Assembly: GCA_023238725.1 (NCBI GenBank)
Contig: CM041547.1
Span: 21,252,744 to 21,316,743 of the forward strand
Direction: 5' to 3'
DNA: 64,000 bases
Origin: Scortum barcoo
Taxonomy: Eukaryota > Chordata > Actinopteri > Centrarchiformes > Terapontidae
The notes under the pieces were generated by a model. That model did not search any database. It was not told the DNA's origin and was given only the letters and a program-made list of their open reading frames with translations. Positions 21,923 through 34,222 of this stretch are shown piece by piece. Each line of letters starts with the position of its first letter. Positions within the stretch are counted from its first letter, which is position 1. The translations under genes were made by a program, and so were the position numbers.

Positions 21923-22166
21923 ATGGATGGAGACAGTGGAAGCGCCGTTACCGCACTAAAGGCTTTAATGCTGTCTGTCCTCTCCAGGGCTGATTTCCAT
22001 TTGAGATATGAGCAGCTCCCGCGGGCTGGTTTTTGAAATTACGCTTGAGAGGCACACGGTATTTTTGGTGAACTTCACCGAAATAATGAAGGTGATATTC
22101 AACAGAAACAGAGCAGAGAGCTCCACGGTCGTGGCACAATGGTCTGTACGGAATGTGAGACAGTGA
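21923..22166 (+). pseudogene. RAE-family subtype S4, frameshifted copy
   Basis: Same start and end as the 80-codon S4, but one extra C at about 22018 (CAGCTCCCGCGG for CAGCTCCGCGG) shifts the frame in the middle. Either a genuine null copy or a consensus error in a homopolymer. Confidence 0.5.
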
Positions 22167-22959
22167 CATGCGTCTCAATCATTTTCCTTTTCCTCCCAGA
22201 GATGTGACGTGAGCGTTTGCCTTACTTCCACTGTCCAACAAAATACCACGGCCTGTGAAAAAATGACTGATTTTAGCCACATTCATTTGGAGACATGCTA
22301 ATCATCATGAAACACGAGGCCTCCACCATCCACCAAGGAGAAATCATTTTCCAGCCACTTTGTGTCAAAAACACCACTGGGTCTATTCTCAGCGAAATAT
22401 TAAAGTCTTTTTTTATAAGAGAAGCTGATCATGCATGGTCCCAAAATAAACTTTAATGTTGAAAGCTCATTTAGTCGCATATTAATGAATGTTTGAAGCA
22501 AAGTGAGTTAACAGAGTCTTGATATTTAATAAGCATTTTATACATTTGACATACTTTCACACACTGATTAAAGTCCAAGATTGAATGTGCTTGTTGCGGA
22601 TGTATTGACATAACTAAATAGCTTTGTAGTATATTTTCGATTATGTTTCATTAAAAGAAAAACTTATTTAAACGTTACTTGAGTGGTTAAATGAAAATCA
22701 ACACCGCTTTATGAGTGTGTGTGTGTGTGACTGACTCATCTCAGTGTCTCAAGTTACATATTCCTGTCTCCTTATTTAGTCAATCTATATGTCATTTATT
22801 CTTGTAGAAAACTTGTCATGTAATGGTTCTATTTTTCCTTCAATAAATGAATCTAAGAACACATTCTTGAAGACTGATCTGTGATTTGATAGATCAGTAC
22901 TTCAGAACTGATTAAACTCATATATCCTACACAGCTTGAATATTACCAAAAAGACACAA

Positions 22960-24900
22960 ACCCAACAGCCCAACACAAATGCCTCATTCACCAAAGAGTT
23001 CCTGCTGGTTTGAACCACGGACCATCAACTTTACAAACAGGACTGAATACACAACATCATGTTGGAGCTCCACACCACTGAAGGATAAAGCCATCGCTCA
23101 GCACATGGTCACATCTCGCTGTCCACCTTGGATTTTATACATCAGGCCTTCACAGTAACACCTCCATTTCACAAAATTGAATTTACACTCACAGACTTAC
23201 AAAGCTCAAGTGTCAAAGTCCAACTCTGACTGGAGGACGAAAGATTCAGTTCAGATTTGGTGTTTCTCTGAAATCATCCTCGGCCGACATGCTCCGCTCT
23301 GACTCCGAAGAGGCTCATTAGTAAATGAACTTTGTGAAATATTTCGTGACTTCTGTTTCTTCTCTTGTTGCTCATTGATGTTAACAGAAGTCCGTGCTGA
23401 TCCTGGACTGAAGTGCAGACACTGCTCCACGCTTCAGCTCCACACAAGCATTAGACGGAGCCCGATGAATGAATCTTCATCTTCATATATATATGTCCCT
23501 GGTAATTTCCTGAAAATCCTCCAAAGTCAAATGAGCTGCTGACAGTCAGCAGAAAACGAAACAAGAAAAGTGTGAATTGTAAATGAACACTTTGAAGATC
23601 CATTGACCTCGTGATTTCTTGGAAGAAGCCCGTGAGGCTCCTCATATTGTGGCCGTACGTCAAACCGAGACATGAAATCCCGAAAAGACGTGAGTGTGTG
23701 CTGCAGTGTATCTCTGATTCTTCCGCTGACTGCCCCCACACTCCCACACTTTGCTTCAGTTTGATCTCGGAGTTTGAGCCGGAGAGCAGCAGAGGAGGCA
23801 CGATGGCACGATCTCGTCACTGTTTCTGGGCAGCAGGAAAATGTTGGTTTGCCCCGATCAGCGAAAATTGTCGGGCTGGTTGTTACCGTGAAGGCTGACG
23901 AGATGGTTATGTGGCGAGCACACGATTGCTGCAGTTGGTTATATCGACATTTTCACCGAGCCACACTCAGCTGGAGACATCAGACATGCACACATCGTCA
24001 TGAAACACGAAGGGAGAGAAAATTTTATATTGAAAGTTGAAATTTACACGATGCAGTTTCTGGAGCAGAAAATGTGTTTGCGCAGCGAAAATCATGAAGG
24101 CTGACGAGCACACGATTTTCACCGAGTGGTTAACACATTTTCACCGAGCCACACTCAGGGAGCCACATCATCATGCAGAAGGGAGCCGCAGCCTCTCAGT
24201 CAGGGAGTCACATTGCATGAGTGATGAAAAAAAGTTGTAAAGTAAAATTTTATATTGAAAGTTGAAGATTTACCTGAAATCAGAAACTGATGAAAAAAAG
24301 TTGTAAAGTAAAATTTTATATTGAAAGTTGAAGATTTACCTGAAAGAAACACAAATATCGAAGATTAATTTTTATTGATGAAACGAAGATGAAAATTTTA
24401 TATTGAAAGTAATTTTTATTTGACAAATATCGATTAATTTTTATTGATCATTTCTTGCCAGTGATTTATCTGATAGAGCAACATGTATTCCACACATAAT
24501 AAGGAGCTGAAATTTCATTATGAAGTTCTGTCAGAGTGTTGTTCAGTGTTGGACCAAACATCAGTGGTGATAAACCTGTAAGTCTACAAGTTTATATATC
24601 TGTGTGAAAGACTGATCTATAAAATGTAAGAATGCGTGTGGTTGAATATGCTGTGGTTCATGAATCTCTGTGTGTTTTCATGAATATGGGCATAAGACTT
24701 GAAGCGTGAGAGTGGCCCGTACCCGTAGAAAATCTACTCTGTGTGTTTTCATTTAAGAACTGAAATGAAATTTGAATATATTCATTATGTCCAAGGGATT
24801 GGTGGGAAATCAAAGACTGACAAGAGAGTAATGATTACCATTCAATATTTATTGAATTTGATATTCATTGACAAACACAGTGTCAGACAAACACTGAGGT
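22960..24900 (-). repeat. Inverted chimeric block closing unit 2, progressively scrambled
   Basis: Up to about 23800 this is a clean inverse of about 18540-19260. Beyond that, short pieces of the same block are repeated out of order: the string AAAGTAAAATTTTATATTGA occurs near 24240 and 24303, and GTGTGTTTTCATGAATATGG and its partial repeat occur near 24670 and 24742. The mirror region at 50.8-52.1 kb is clean and shorter. Likely mis-assembled or polished from mixed copies. Confidence 0.6.
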
Positions 24901-26430
24901 TTCATCTTTCAAGATTCAAGAATGCTTATTGTCATTAAACAACAATTTAATATCGCGCAGTCATTGTCAGTGAATTTATTCATTAAACAACAATTTACTC
25001 GACAATGAAGATGACATTAAACCGAAAAATCTACATTCATTCAAGCACTATAAGAAATTATTATTCATTATGTCAAAGGGATTTACATGGTGGGAAATCA
25101 AAGAATAATACAAATGACAAATATGAGAGTAATATTACCATTCAATATTTATTGAATTCACTTGAAATAAATACATAACAAACACAGTAAAATAGATTAA
25201 ACAATAAAAATATAGAAATAAATAATATTACAAACACTGAGGTTTCAATCTTTCAATAGTCAGAATTTATTGTCAAGAATTTATTGTCTAACATTTAAAT
25301 AAAGCAACAATTAAATATAGATTTAATTACATCGCGCAAAATACATTTTACAACTAAGAAAAAATAAATAATATTACATAGAAGTAATGGTGTTATTGTG
25401 TATTATGAAATGGTGGTGCTTAAATCTCTTGAATCCCTTGACAGAACAATAGAATAAACAAAAGTAATATGAATACAAATACAATACAATAGTAAGCACT
25501 CACACATAAAATAGATTAAACATGTTATTGTGTTATTATGAAATGGTGGTGCAAATGCGAACAGAGTAATATTACAAGAGTAATAATAGTAGTCATAATA
25601 TAGAGCTTATGGCCTGATTTAGGATGAAAGCTGTCCCTGAACCTGCTAAATATAGCAGCTTTAATTACATGGATCCATCGGCTTTACAACTAAGAAAACA
25701 GCAGTAGACAGCCCATGTGAAGAGACTCAGCTCATGTGTAATAGTAACTCTTCTTCTTGTGATGCCTGCAGTGTTTACAGGTTTCAGGTATTACAGGAGT
25801 TGAGGCAATAGTAAGTAATGGTGTTATTGTGTTATTATGAAATGGTGGTGCTGCGAGTGTTTACAGAGTTCAAAAGTCTTATGGCCTGAAGGATGAAGCT
25901 GTCCCTGAACCTGCTAGTGCAGTTAAATACTGGATCAAAGGACGTCATCCAAAAAGGCTCACTTCACTGGACAGCAGTTAATATACAGTAAATTTTGGCT
26001 TCATTCAAAAAGCCCATTGAAAATTGAATGATCCCAGGCTGAAATCGTGTTGAAGCCCAGCCTCAGAAAAGTGTTGAATTGTATGTGTATGTTCTTCTTC
26101 TTGTGAAGCCGAGTGCCTGCAGTGTTTACAGGTTTCAGGTTTACTGAGGAGTTGAGGCCAGAGAGCAGAGGCGGATCTGGATGTTGTCAAAACAGAATTG
26201 TCTGGAACAAGTGTCACTGATCAGAAGAACAAACTCCTCCTCTGCCTCATCTGTTAATATACAGCTAAATTTTGGCTTCATCTCATTTATTGTCAAAGTT
26301 TTTATTTTCACAGCAAATGAAATCGAAGCCCAGCCTCCAGCTGCCTTACACTTTCAAGTCTCCAGCACGCACGGCCCACGCGCGTGTTGAATTGTATTGT
26401 GCCTGTGCTCCTGACCTTACACTGAAGCCG
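24900..26430 (-). repeat. Scrambled inverse LINE 3' end and leader
   Basis: Fragments of the L2/Rex1-like 3' end and of the leader module are interleaved and repeated (for example GTTATTGTGTTATTATGAAATGG-like strings near 25390, 25525 and 25820). The mirror region at about 50080-50806 holds each once. No gene. Confidence 0.55.
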
Positions 26431-26659
26431 AGTCGCAGCAACTCCTGTGCTCCTGAGAAAAGTGTCTAAATAAAGAGTCATTTATGTTGTCCTGCAGAAG
26501 AACAAACTCCTCCTCTGCCTCATCTGCCGCTGCCTCCTCCTCGTCTGCATTTATTGTCCAAACTTCGCCCTGCCATTTTTATTTTCACAGCATCTACCTT
26601 AACAGATACTTTGTACACTTTCAAGTCTCCAGCAGGCACGGCCCACGCGCGTCCTGTGC

Positions 26660-26784
26660 TCCTGAGTGAGCTTAAATAAAGAGTCATTCAATCTACTCTG
26701 CCTCCTATGCCTTGTCTGCACCCTGGGTCCAAACTTCGCCCTCTGCACCCTCTAAACTTCACCCTAACAGCATCTACCTTAACA
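26660..26784 (+). mobile_element. 3' remnant of a Ty3/Gypsy-like LTR
   Basis: Holds AATAAAGAGTC (poly(A) signal) and then CTCTGCCTCC..., ending CATCTACCTTAACA, followed by GATAC at 26785-26789. The region from 26430 is stuttered: GAACAAACTCCTCCTCTGCC and the CACGGCCCACGCGCGT string each occur twice. Mirror copies: 49849-49945 and 35507-35610. Confidence 0.5.
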
Positions 26785-28083
26785 GATACTTGTGTTAAGT
26801 AATATTTTAAATGAGTATCATGATGTGACTTTAATTGAGGGAAACACAAGTCAAATATCTTGTGACTCAGGTGTGAAGATCAACAATTTGTGTCTTTGTC
26901 ACTCACCCTTGTGACATGTGAGGTAGACAAATTGTCCTGTCGATGCTCAGCCAACAGATTACATGTTCAACAACATCAGTATGTACTGCATCACACTGCA
27001 GGGCCGAGGTCTGACTATCACCACAGCCTCTACTCTAACACTACTGTTAAGTTCATTATGACATCTTCAATCCCATTTGTGGAACTACTATGAACATCCA
27101 TTCATATTTTGCACTTTTTTCAAATTGGTGCAGTTCTTTATGAAATATTGGAAAATTTTCCTCTTTGTCTTTGGTTAAATTAAAGTTTGGAGGAGTAATG
27201 TTTCTAAAAGATCTGAAAGTAGACAGAGGGCCCTGACTACACACTAGAAAGTACTGGCAGTGGTGCTTGTGTTTATTAGAAAGCCTGTAGATCCCCCTTG
27301 TGGTCGAACTGTGACACTGCACCGGAACATGAAGGTCTTTTAGGAGCCACCTGGAGGGGCCCTGTCACCCAGTTTTTAATGTCTCTTTTATTACCAAAGA
27401 AAAATCAGAGCACTGTTAGTTAGCTACAAGAAAGTCACAGTATACAGACACAGGTTTTCATCTCATCACTGTCATTCAAATTAATCTCATTCATCTTTAT
27501 CAACCTTAAATTCATGTTTGTTTGTTGTTTAATTATCTAATTGTATAGTGCTTTTGTAAACTATATTAAAATTATTCTAAGTCAAATCAAACAAGATTTA
27601 CATTTTGTTGTACACACAGCCTGCTTCTCCTGTAGCCAGACCTCACTCTCATCAACATGTCAGCATCAAATGCTTTCAGGCAGTAAAAGTGTCACAGTTT
27701 CAGTTCATTTATAATATATAATGCATATCTTTACTGATTTAAAATACTTAAAGCATCTGTTTCTTGCTTGTTTATAACTGGACTGAAGTACTGTAGAAAG
27801 ACAAATATCCAACCCATAAACCATATAAAGTGCACAGGAAAATACTGGATACATTGTTGGGATCTCTAGGGAAGGAAATTTACAAGGAAGTCACAGTATA
27901 TAGACACATCTTCATCTTATCATTGCTAATTAATCAAAATGATACATTCTTAATATTTTGTTTTATTTTGGTCATTTCTTTATTTTGATTCATTATTCAT
28001 TCTAGAAAAAAACCTGTTTTCATAGATGTATACTTCATTTTAAAAAGTCTGGAAAATAAACAACAAATAATAATAATAATGAA

Positions 28084-28168
<85 letters not shown>

Positions 28169-29915
28169 CTGAAATATTATACTTTACTTATATAGTTCAT
28201 TGGATATAGATGGCATGCTTCAAGATGCACAATGATGTAGCTGCTGCAAATATTGTGAAATCAAAAATTTTATATAAAACATGAGAGGACAGGAATTTAA
28301 CTGCCCCGACAGCTCTGACAGACTTATCATCACTCAAAAAAACGGGAAGTTAATTACACTCACATCTTGGTTGATCACCTTAGTGTACACAAATTTAAAT
28401 GACTGCACAGATCTCTCTCTCTTTAGAGATGAACATATTGTTCCTGCTGCTGTGACACCTGCAAGTATTTAACCTGCTGAATAAAAATGAGTCTTTATTC
28501 TTTTATTCTACAAACAAACAGAAAAGCAGTATTGATGTCTCCAGATTACACTGAAGAACATGTGGATGAAATAATGTTGGATCTAATCAGTTGAACTCTG
28601 CCTTCATCACATTAAAAGTGGATGGACTGATTAATTTCTATTAAATTTGGTAGAGAAAGGTGAAAGGCATTTAAAAATGTTTTGGAGAGATCTGTGTGTG
28701 AGCCTCTTCCAACTAAAGTTACGTAAACTGGATTTTCTGCTCTTTTTCAAACTATTTCTAACTAAAAAATTGTTTGTTTTTTTACATGTGTTATGACCCT
28801 GAGTCATAATTTAGTATCTGTTTTTCTGGGTTTTTTTGAGTATCTGTGTCGTTGTCCCTCCCTGCCTGAGGGAGGTGCTGTTCACCCTGTGCCTCCTCTA
28901 ATGCTCAGTTCAGTTGGTGGCTGCTAATTTGGATGAATAAGGATGAGAGCTGCTTCAAATGGACTGCACTTGTGGTTGCAGGGGTCATCCTTGGGAGTGG
29001 GGCAAAGAAAGGAGTTACATTTTATGCTGTGCTTTAAGCATTACACTCTACAGAAAAACCCTCATTTCCCTGCAGACGCTCCTCTTGGCAGTCACTGGAT
29101 TCAACAAACACAAAGCTGATCCTGTCTGGAGTTTTGAATGTGGACTCCAAGAGAGGTCCGGCCTGAGAAGGACTGAGAGTCAACAAAAACCGAGTGAGAA
29201 ACAGTGATGTTTGGGGAGATAAATCTGGTGCCGATCTTTATTAAATATTCTAACTACATGACTCTTCATGCATACAAACTGACTTTAGGTGAGAGTTGAA
29301 GCTGCATCTGGTTGACAGAAAGAGGCAAATGGTGGCTGCCAAAGGCTTTAGGTGAAGGGTGGAGCTCCATTTGAGTGTGAGAGGCAGACAGACAGTGGAG
29401 CTGCTGGTGTGTGAAAGAGGCTGTAAGTGCAGTGTGAGGCTGGCACTGGATGGAAGAGGCTGAAGGCAGCGGGTGAGGATGCAGCTGTTTACTTTGGGCC
29501 AGAAGGAGCAATGGGTACAGAGGTTTCAGGTGGAGTATGGATATAGATGGAGGCTCAGGTAACATTTCCCTGTCAGAGTGGACAGATGGAGGTTATGTCT
29601 GCATCTTTCTGCCATACTCTGCAGGTTGGTGGTGGAGGCTGAAGGTGGAGGTTCGGGCTGTGGCCGTCTGCAGAATTCTGCAGGTGGAGTTGGTGGAGGC
29701 TGGATTAAAGAGACAGGCTGTATTTAGTGTGTTTTGAGTCAAGTGAATTATTGTGATGACTTCAGTCTCCAATAATATTTACAGTTGTATCATGGATGAT
29801 GTCATAAATCTGGGACAGTCCAGTCTCCCACCACTTTAGCTTAATACGACAGCCACTGTCGAAAATGAAAGTGATTTTGAAGTGATTTGACAAATGTGAT
29901 GATGATCTAATTGAA
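26785..29915 (-). repeat. AT-rich block I, left copy
   Basis: Inverse of 46690-49848 (nearly identical) and 32425-35506 (slightly diverged). It contains short frames: 99 codons with ATG (29266-29565, minus; Pro/Leu/His-rich, over a degenerate repeat), 63 codons with ATG (28281-28472, plus) and 88 codons without ATG (27056-27322, minus). I recognise none. Differences between copies in the 63-codon frame change residues (I to V, V to M, L to F), so I do not call genes. Confidence 0.7.
28066..28167. repeat. (AAT)n microsatellite
   Basis: About 100 bp of AAT/TAA with one GAAAAT interruption. The mirror arrays are about 66 bp (34157-34222) and about 118 bp (48452-48569). Confidence 0.95.
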
Positions 29916-30300
29916 GGACTTGGCGCTCAGCATGTCATCGACTACTTCATCTGCTGGTACTCCTTCAATGAGCTGGTATGTATTTCCAGAGGATATACAA
30001 AAGATATATCCAAACTTTCTGATGGAGCGTTTGGGTTTGCTTGTTTTCTATGTCATCCGTATGTTAAAGATAGAAAGACCTGTCATTTTCTGATTTTACC
30101 CACGGTCCAAAGGCGCAGATTGTGATTTCACCCACTGTCCAAATTCACACAATACAATTGGACACTTTTCTGAGACTCAGCTTCCGTTTCAGTCAATTTT
30201 CAACTTTTTGGATGAAGCCAAAATTTACTGTATATTAACAGTGAAGTGATCATTATGTTTGACATCCAGATCCACCTCTGCTCTCTGGCCTCAACTCCAA
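29916..30300 (+). other. Junction segment and leader before the innermost left S1
   Basis: Contains a decayed TCATCCGTATGTTAAAGATA word (about 30053) and the leader module (about 30155-30260). Mirror at about 46310-46700. No gene of its own. Confidence 0.5.
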
Positions 30301-30319
30301 GATCAAACTGAAGCAATGT

Positions 30320-30526
30320 ATGGGAGCAGTCAGCGGAAGAATCTGCAACACACTGCAGCACACACTCATGTCTCTCCGGGATTTCATGTCTCGCTTTGAC
30401 GTACGGGCAGAATATGAGGAGCCTCACGGACTGGTTGTTGCCATCAGCTTTGACAGGCAGAGGCTCGCTGTGATCTTCATCACCGGACTGCTGATGATGG
30501 TCTTCAACATCAACAGAGCAGAGTAG
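30320..30526 (+). CDS. RAE-family small protein, subtype S1 (68 aa), next to gap
   Basis: Complete 68-codon frame from ATGGGAGCAGTC to TAG. Compared with the 17147 copy it has MS for TS, AEY for TEF before EEPHGL, and TG for TR before LLMM. The terminal NRAE is kept. It ends only 40 bases before the assembly gap. Its mirror partner at 46086 is frameshifted. Confidence 0.45.
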   Translation: MGAVSGRICNTLQHTLMSLRDFMSRFDVRAEYEEPHGLVVAISFDRQRLAVIFITGLLMMVFNINRAE

Positions 30527-30566
30527 CACAGTGTGATCATGGCGGCGTCCGACTTTGGGAGCTTTG

Positions 30567-31066
30567 NNNNNNNNNNNNNNNNNNNNNNNNNNNNNNNNNN
30601 NNNNNNNNNNNNNNNNNNNNNNNNNNNNNNNNNNNNNNNNNNNNNNNNNNNNNNNNNNNNNNNNNNNNNNNNNNNNNNNNNNNNNNNNNNNNNNNNNNNN
30701 NNNNNNNNNNNNNNNNNNNNNNNNNNNNNNNNNNNNNNNNNNNNNNNNNNNNNNNNNNNNNNNNNNNNNNNNNNNNNNNNNNNNNNNNNNNNNNNNNNNN
30801 NNNNNNNNNNNNNNNNNNNNNNNNNNNNNNNNNNNNNNNNNNNNNNNNNNNNNNNNNNNNNNNNNNNNNNNNNNNNNNNNNNNNNNNNNNNNNNNNNNNN
30901 NNNNNNNNNNNNNNNNNNNNNNNNNNNNNNNNNNNNNNNNNNNNNNNNNNNNNNNNNNNNNNNNNNNNNNNNNNNNNNNNNNNNNNNNNNNNNNNNNNNN
31001 NNNNNNNNNNNNNNNNNNNNNNNNNNNNNNNNNNNNNNNNNNNNNNNNNNNNNNNNNNNNNNNNNN
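30567..31066. other. Assembly gap of exactly 500 N
   Basis: A fixed-length run of N, the usual placeholder for a gap of unknown size. It lies between S1 copies that face each other. Any reading frame across it is meaningless. Confidence 0.99.
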
Positions 31067-31431
31067 AAAATTTCTATCATTAACATACGGATGACATAGA
31101 AAAACTCATATGATTACAAGCAAACCCAAACGCTCCATCAGAAAGTTTGTATATATCATTGTTTGTTAATATGTTAATGTCCGTTTCTGGTTATACACAT
31201 TTGTCAGGAACAATACTTTGTGAAAAACGGCCGATGAAGTTTATTACAGAAAATCCTGTGAGAAAAAGAAGAGGAGAACTGGGAAGGAGGGATGAAGTCT
31301 AAGAGTCTGTGAAGAAAGCTTATCTTCATTCCCGTTGTGTGCAGGTGCGTTCGGTGCGTAAAGATAAGATGTCTCCGTGCAATGATGAAAGCGAAGCTCC
31401 CAAAGTCGGACGCCGCCGTGATCACACTGTG

Positions 31432-31638
31432 CTACACTGTTCTGTTGATGTTGAAGACCATCATCAGCAGTCTGGTGATGAAGATCACAGCGAGCCTCTG
31501 CCTGTCAAAGCTGATGGCAACAACCAGTCCATGAGGTTCCTCATAGTCTGCCCGTACGTCAAAGCAAGACATGAAATCCCGGAGAGACGTGAGTGTGTGC
31601 TGCAGTGTGTTGCAGATTCTTCCGCTGACTGCTCCCAT
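31432..31638 (-). CDS. RAE-family small protein, subtype S1, variant C-terminus (68 aa)
   Basis: Complete 68-codon frame on the minus strand. Relative to the reference copy it has SC for SR after DFM, ADY for TEF, and ends NRTV instead of NRAE. It is the most diverged S1 in the window, matching the older status of R1. Otherwise the same helix-strand-strand-helix pattern. Confidence 0.4.
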   Translation of the reverse strand: MGAVSGRICNTLQHTLTSLRDFMSCFDVRADYEEPHGLVVAISFDRQRLAVIFITRLLMMVFNINRTV

Positions 31639-31799
31639 ACTTTGCTTCAGTTTGATCTTGGAGTTGAGTTGAGCCAAGGACGATGTCAAAACTAATGATC
31701 ACTTCACTGTTAATATACAGTAAATTTTGGCTTCATCCAAAAAGTTGAAAATTGGCTGAAACTGAAGAAGCCGAGTCTCAGAAAAGTGTCAAATTGTAC

Positions 31800-32425
31800 A
31801 CACCCCCCGTGTCGGCATGTCGTGTCCGGCACCCCAAGTCCAGCTCATGTCCGCCCCCCCGAGTCCAGCCCAGTGTCCCGCCAACCGAGTCCAGCCCCCG
31901 AGTCCTGCCGCCACCATTCCCCGTGTGCTGGCCCCCTCGTCCCAGCCCCAGTGTCCGGCCCCCCGAATCCAGCCACCCGAGTCTCATCCCCCCAGACTCC
32001 AGCCGCACCTCCCCTGTGTCGGCACCCAGGCACCCTGAGTCTAGTCTGTGTCTGGCCCCCCTGTGTTCCGGCCCTCCCGAGTGCAGCCACCCCCGAGTCC
32101 GGCCCCCCGAGTCCAGCCCAAGTCCGTGCCACCTGACTCCAGCCGGCACCCGTGTGTCGGCAACCCCGAGTCTTGCCCGTGTCCGGCCCCCCAAGTCAAG
32201 CCCACCAAGTCAAGGCCGTTTCCGGCCTCACGAGTCCAGCCGGCACCCCCTGTGTGTCAAACCCCCAAGCTCAGTCAAACCCCCCCCTGAGTCCCGCCCC
32301 CCTAGAGGCCACCTGCCATCCCCCCATACTGCATGTGCCGGTCCCCCGAGACCAGCCCATGTCCGGTCCCCCGAGTCCAGCCGGCTCCCCGAATCCAGCC
32401 CCAGTCCCACTGTAGCCCAGTCCTT
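31800..32425. repeat. C-rich minisatellite present only in R1
   Basis: Inverse orientation of the GGCTGGACTCGGGGGG family. It starts right after the inverse leader (AAAGTGTCAAATTGTACACA) and ends at AGTCCTTCAATTAGATCATC. In the sister copy the same two flanks enclose about 240 bp of ordinary sequence (about 46455-46695). It appears to have replaced that sequence. Confidence 0.85.
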
Positions 32426-34155
32426 CAATTAGATCATCATCACATTTGTCAAATCACTTCAAAATCACTTTCATTTTCGACAGTGGCTGTCGTATTAAGC
32501 TAAAGTGGTGGGAGACTGGACTGTCCCAGATTTATGACATCATCCATGATACAACTGTAAATATTATTGGAGACTGAAGTCATCACAATAATTCACTTGA
32601 CTCAAAACACACTAAATACAGCCTGTCTCTTTAATTCTCCACCTGCAGAATTCTGCAGACAGCCACAGCCCGAACCTCCACCTTCAGCCTCCACCACCAA
32701 CCTGCAGAGTATGGCAGAAAGATGCAGACATAACCTCCATCTGTCCACTCTGACAGGGAAATGTTACCTGAGCCTCCATCTATATCCATACTCCACCTGA
32801 AACCTCTGTACCCATTGCTCCTTCTGGCCCAAAGTAAACAGCTGCATCCTCACCCGCTGCCTTCAGCCTCTTCCATCCAGTGCCAGCCTCACACTGCACT
32901 TACAGCCTCTTTCACACACCAGCAGCTCCACTGTCTGTCTGCCTCTCACACTCAAATGGAGCTCCACCCTTCACCTAAAGCCTTTGGCAGCCACCATTTG
33001 CCTCTTTCTGTCAACCAGATGCAGCTTCAACTCTCACCTAAAGTCAGTTTGTACGCATGAAGAGTCATGTAGTTAGAATATTTAATAAAGATCGGCACCA
33101 GATTTATCTCCCCAAACATCACTGTTTCTCACTCGGTTTTTGTTGACTCTCAGTCCTTCTCAGGCCGGACCTCTCTTGGAGTCCACATTCAAACCTCCAG
33201 ACAGGATCAGCTTTGTGTTTGTTTGAATCCAGTGACTGCCAAGAGGAGCATCTGCAGGGAAATGAGGGTTTTTCTGTAGAGTGTAATGCTTAAAACACAG
33301 CATAAAATGTGACTCCTTTCTTTGCCCCACTCCCAAGGATGACCCCTGCAACCACAAGTGCAGTCCATTTGAAGCAGCTCTCATCCTTATTCATCCAAAT
33401 TAGCAGCCACCAACTGAACTGAGCATTAGAGGAGGCACAGGGTGAACAGCACCTCCCTCAGGCAGGGAGGGACAACGACACAGACACTCAAAAAAACCCA
33501 GAAAAACAGATACTAAATTATGACTCAGGGTCATAACACATGTAAAAAAAAAACAATTTTTTAGTTAGAAATAGTTTGAAAAAGAGCAGAAAATTCCAGT
33601 TTACGTAACTTTAGTTGGAAGAGGCTCACACACAGATCTCTCCAAAACATTTTTAAATGCCTTTCACCTTTCTCTACCAAATTTAATAGAAATTAATCAG
33701 TCCATCCACTTTTAATGTGATGAAGGCAGAGTTCAACTGATTAGATCCAACATTATTTCATCCACATGTTCTTCAGTGTAATCTGGAGACATCAATACTG
33801 CTTTTCTGTTTGTTTGTAGAATAAAAGAATAAAGACTCATTTTTATTCAGCAGGTTAAATACTTGCAGGTGTCACAGCAGCAGGAACAATATGTTCATCT
33901 CTAAAGAGAGAGAGATCTGTGCAGTCATTAAAATTTGTGTACATTAAGGTGATCAACCAAGATGTGAGTGTAATTAACTTCCCGTTTTTTTGAGTGACGA
34001 TAAGTCTGTCAGAGCTGTCGGGGCAGTTAAATTCCTGTCCTCTCATGTTTTACATAAAATTTTTGATTTCACAATATTTGCAGTAGCTACATCATTGTGC
34101 ATCTTGAAGCATGCCATCTATATCCAATGAACTATATTAAAGTATAATATTTCAG

Positions 34156-34222
<67 letters not shown>

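Larger units (their letters stand above)
17250..22960 (+). repeat. Amplicon unit 2 (direct copy of unit 1; inverted copy of about 52.3-58.1 kb)
   Basis: Same block order as 1-5935. Compared with unit 1 it carries the alternative variants found in the 50-58 kb unit (for example AGTGGAAGC at the S4 start, an extra ATATTTAAATGATATTTAAA stretch near 19545, and absence of the 5450-5590 segment). It is thus the mirror partner of unit 4. Confidence 0.85.

Noticed and set aside
30424..31099. Long frames running through the N gap
   Set aside because: They consist mostly of unknown residues over the 500-N placeholder.
32761..33060. 99-codon ATG frame identical in three copies
   Set aside because: Low-complexity Pro/Leu/His-rich product over a degenerate repeat. 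Identity is explained by the duplications.
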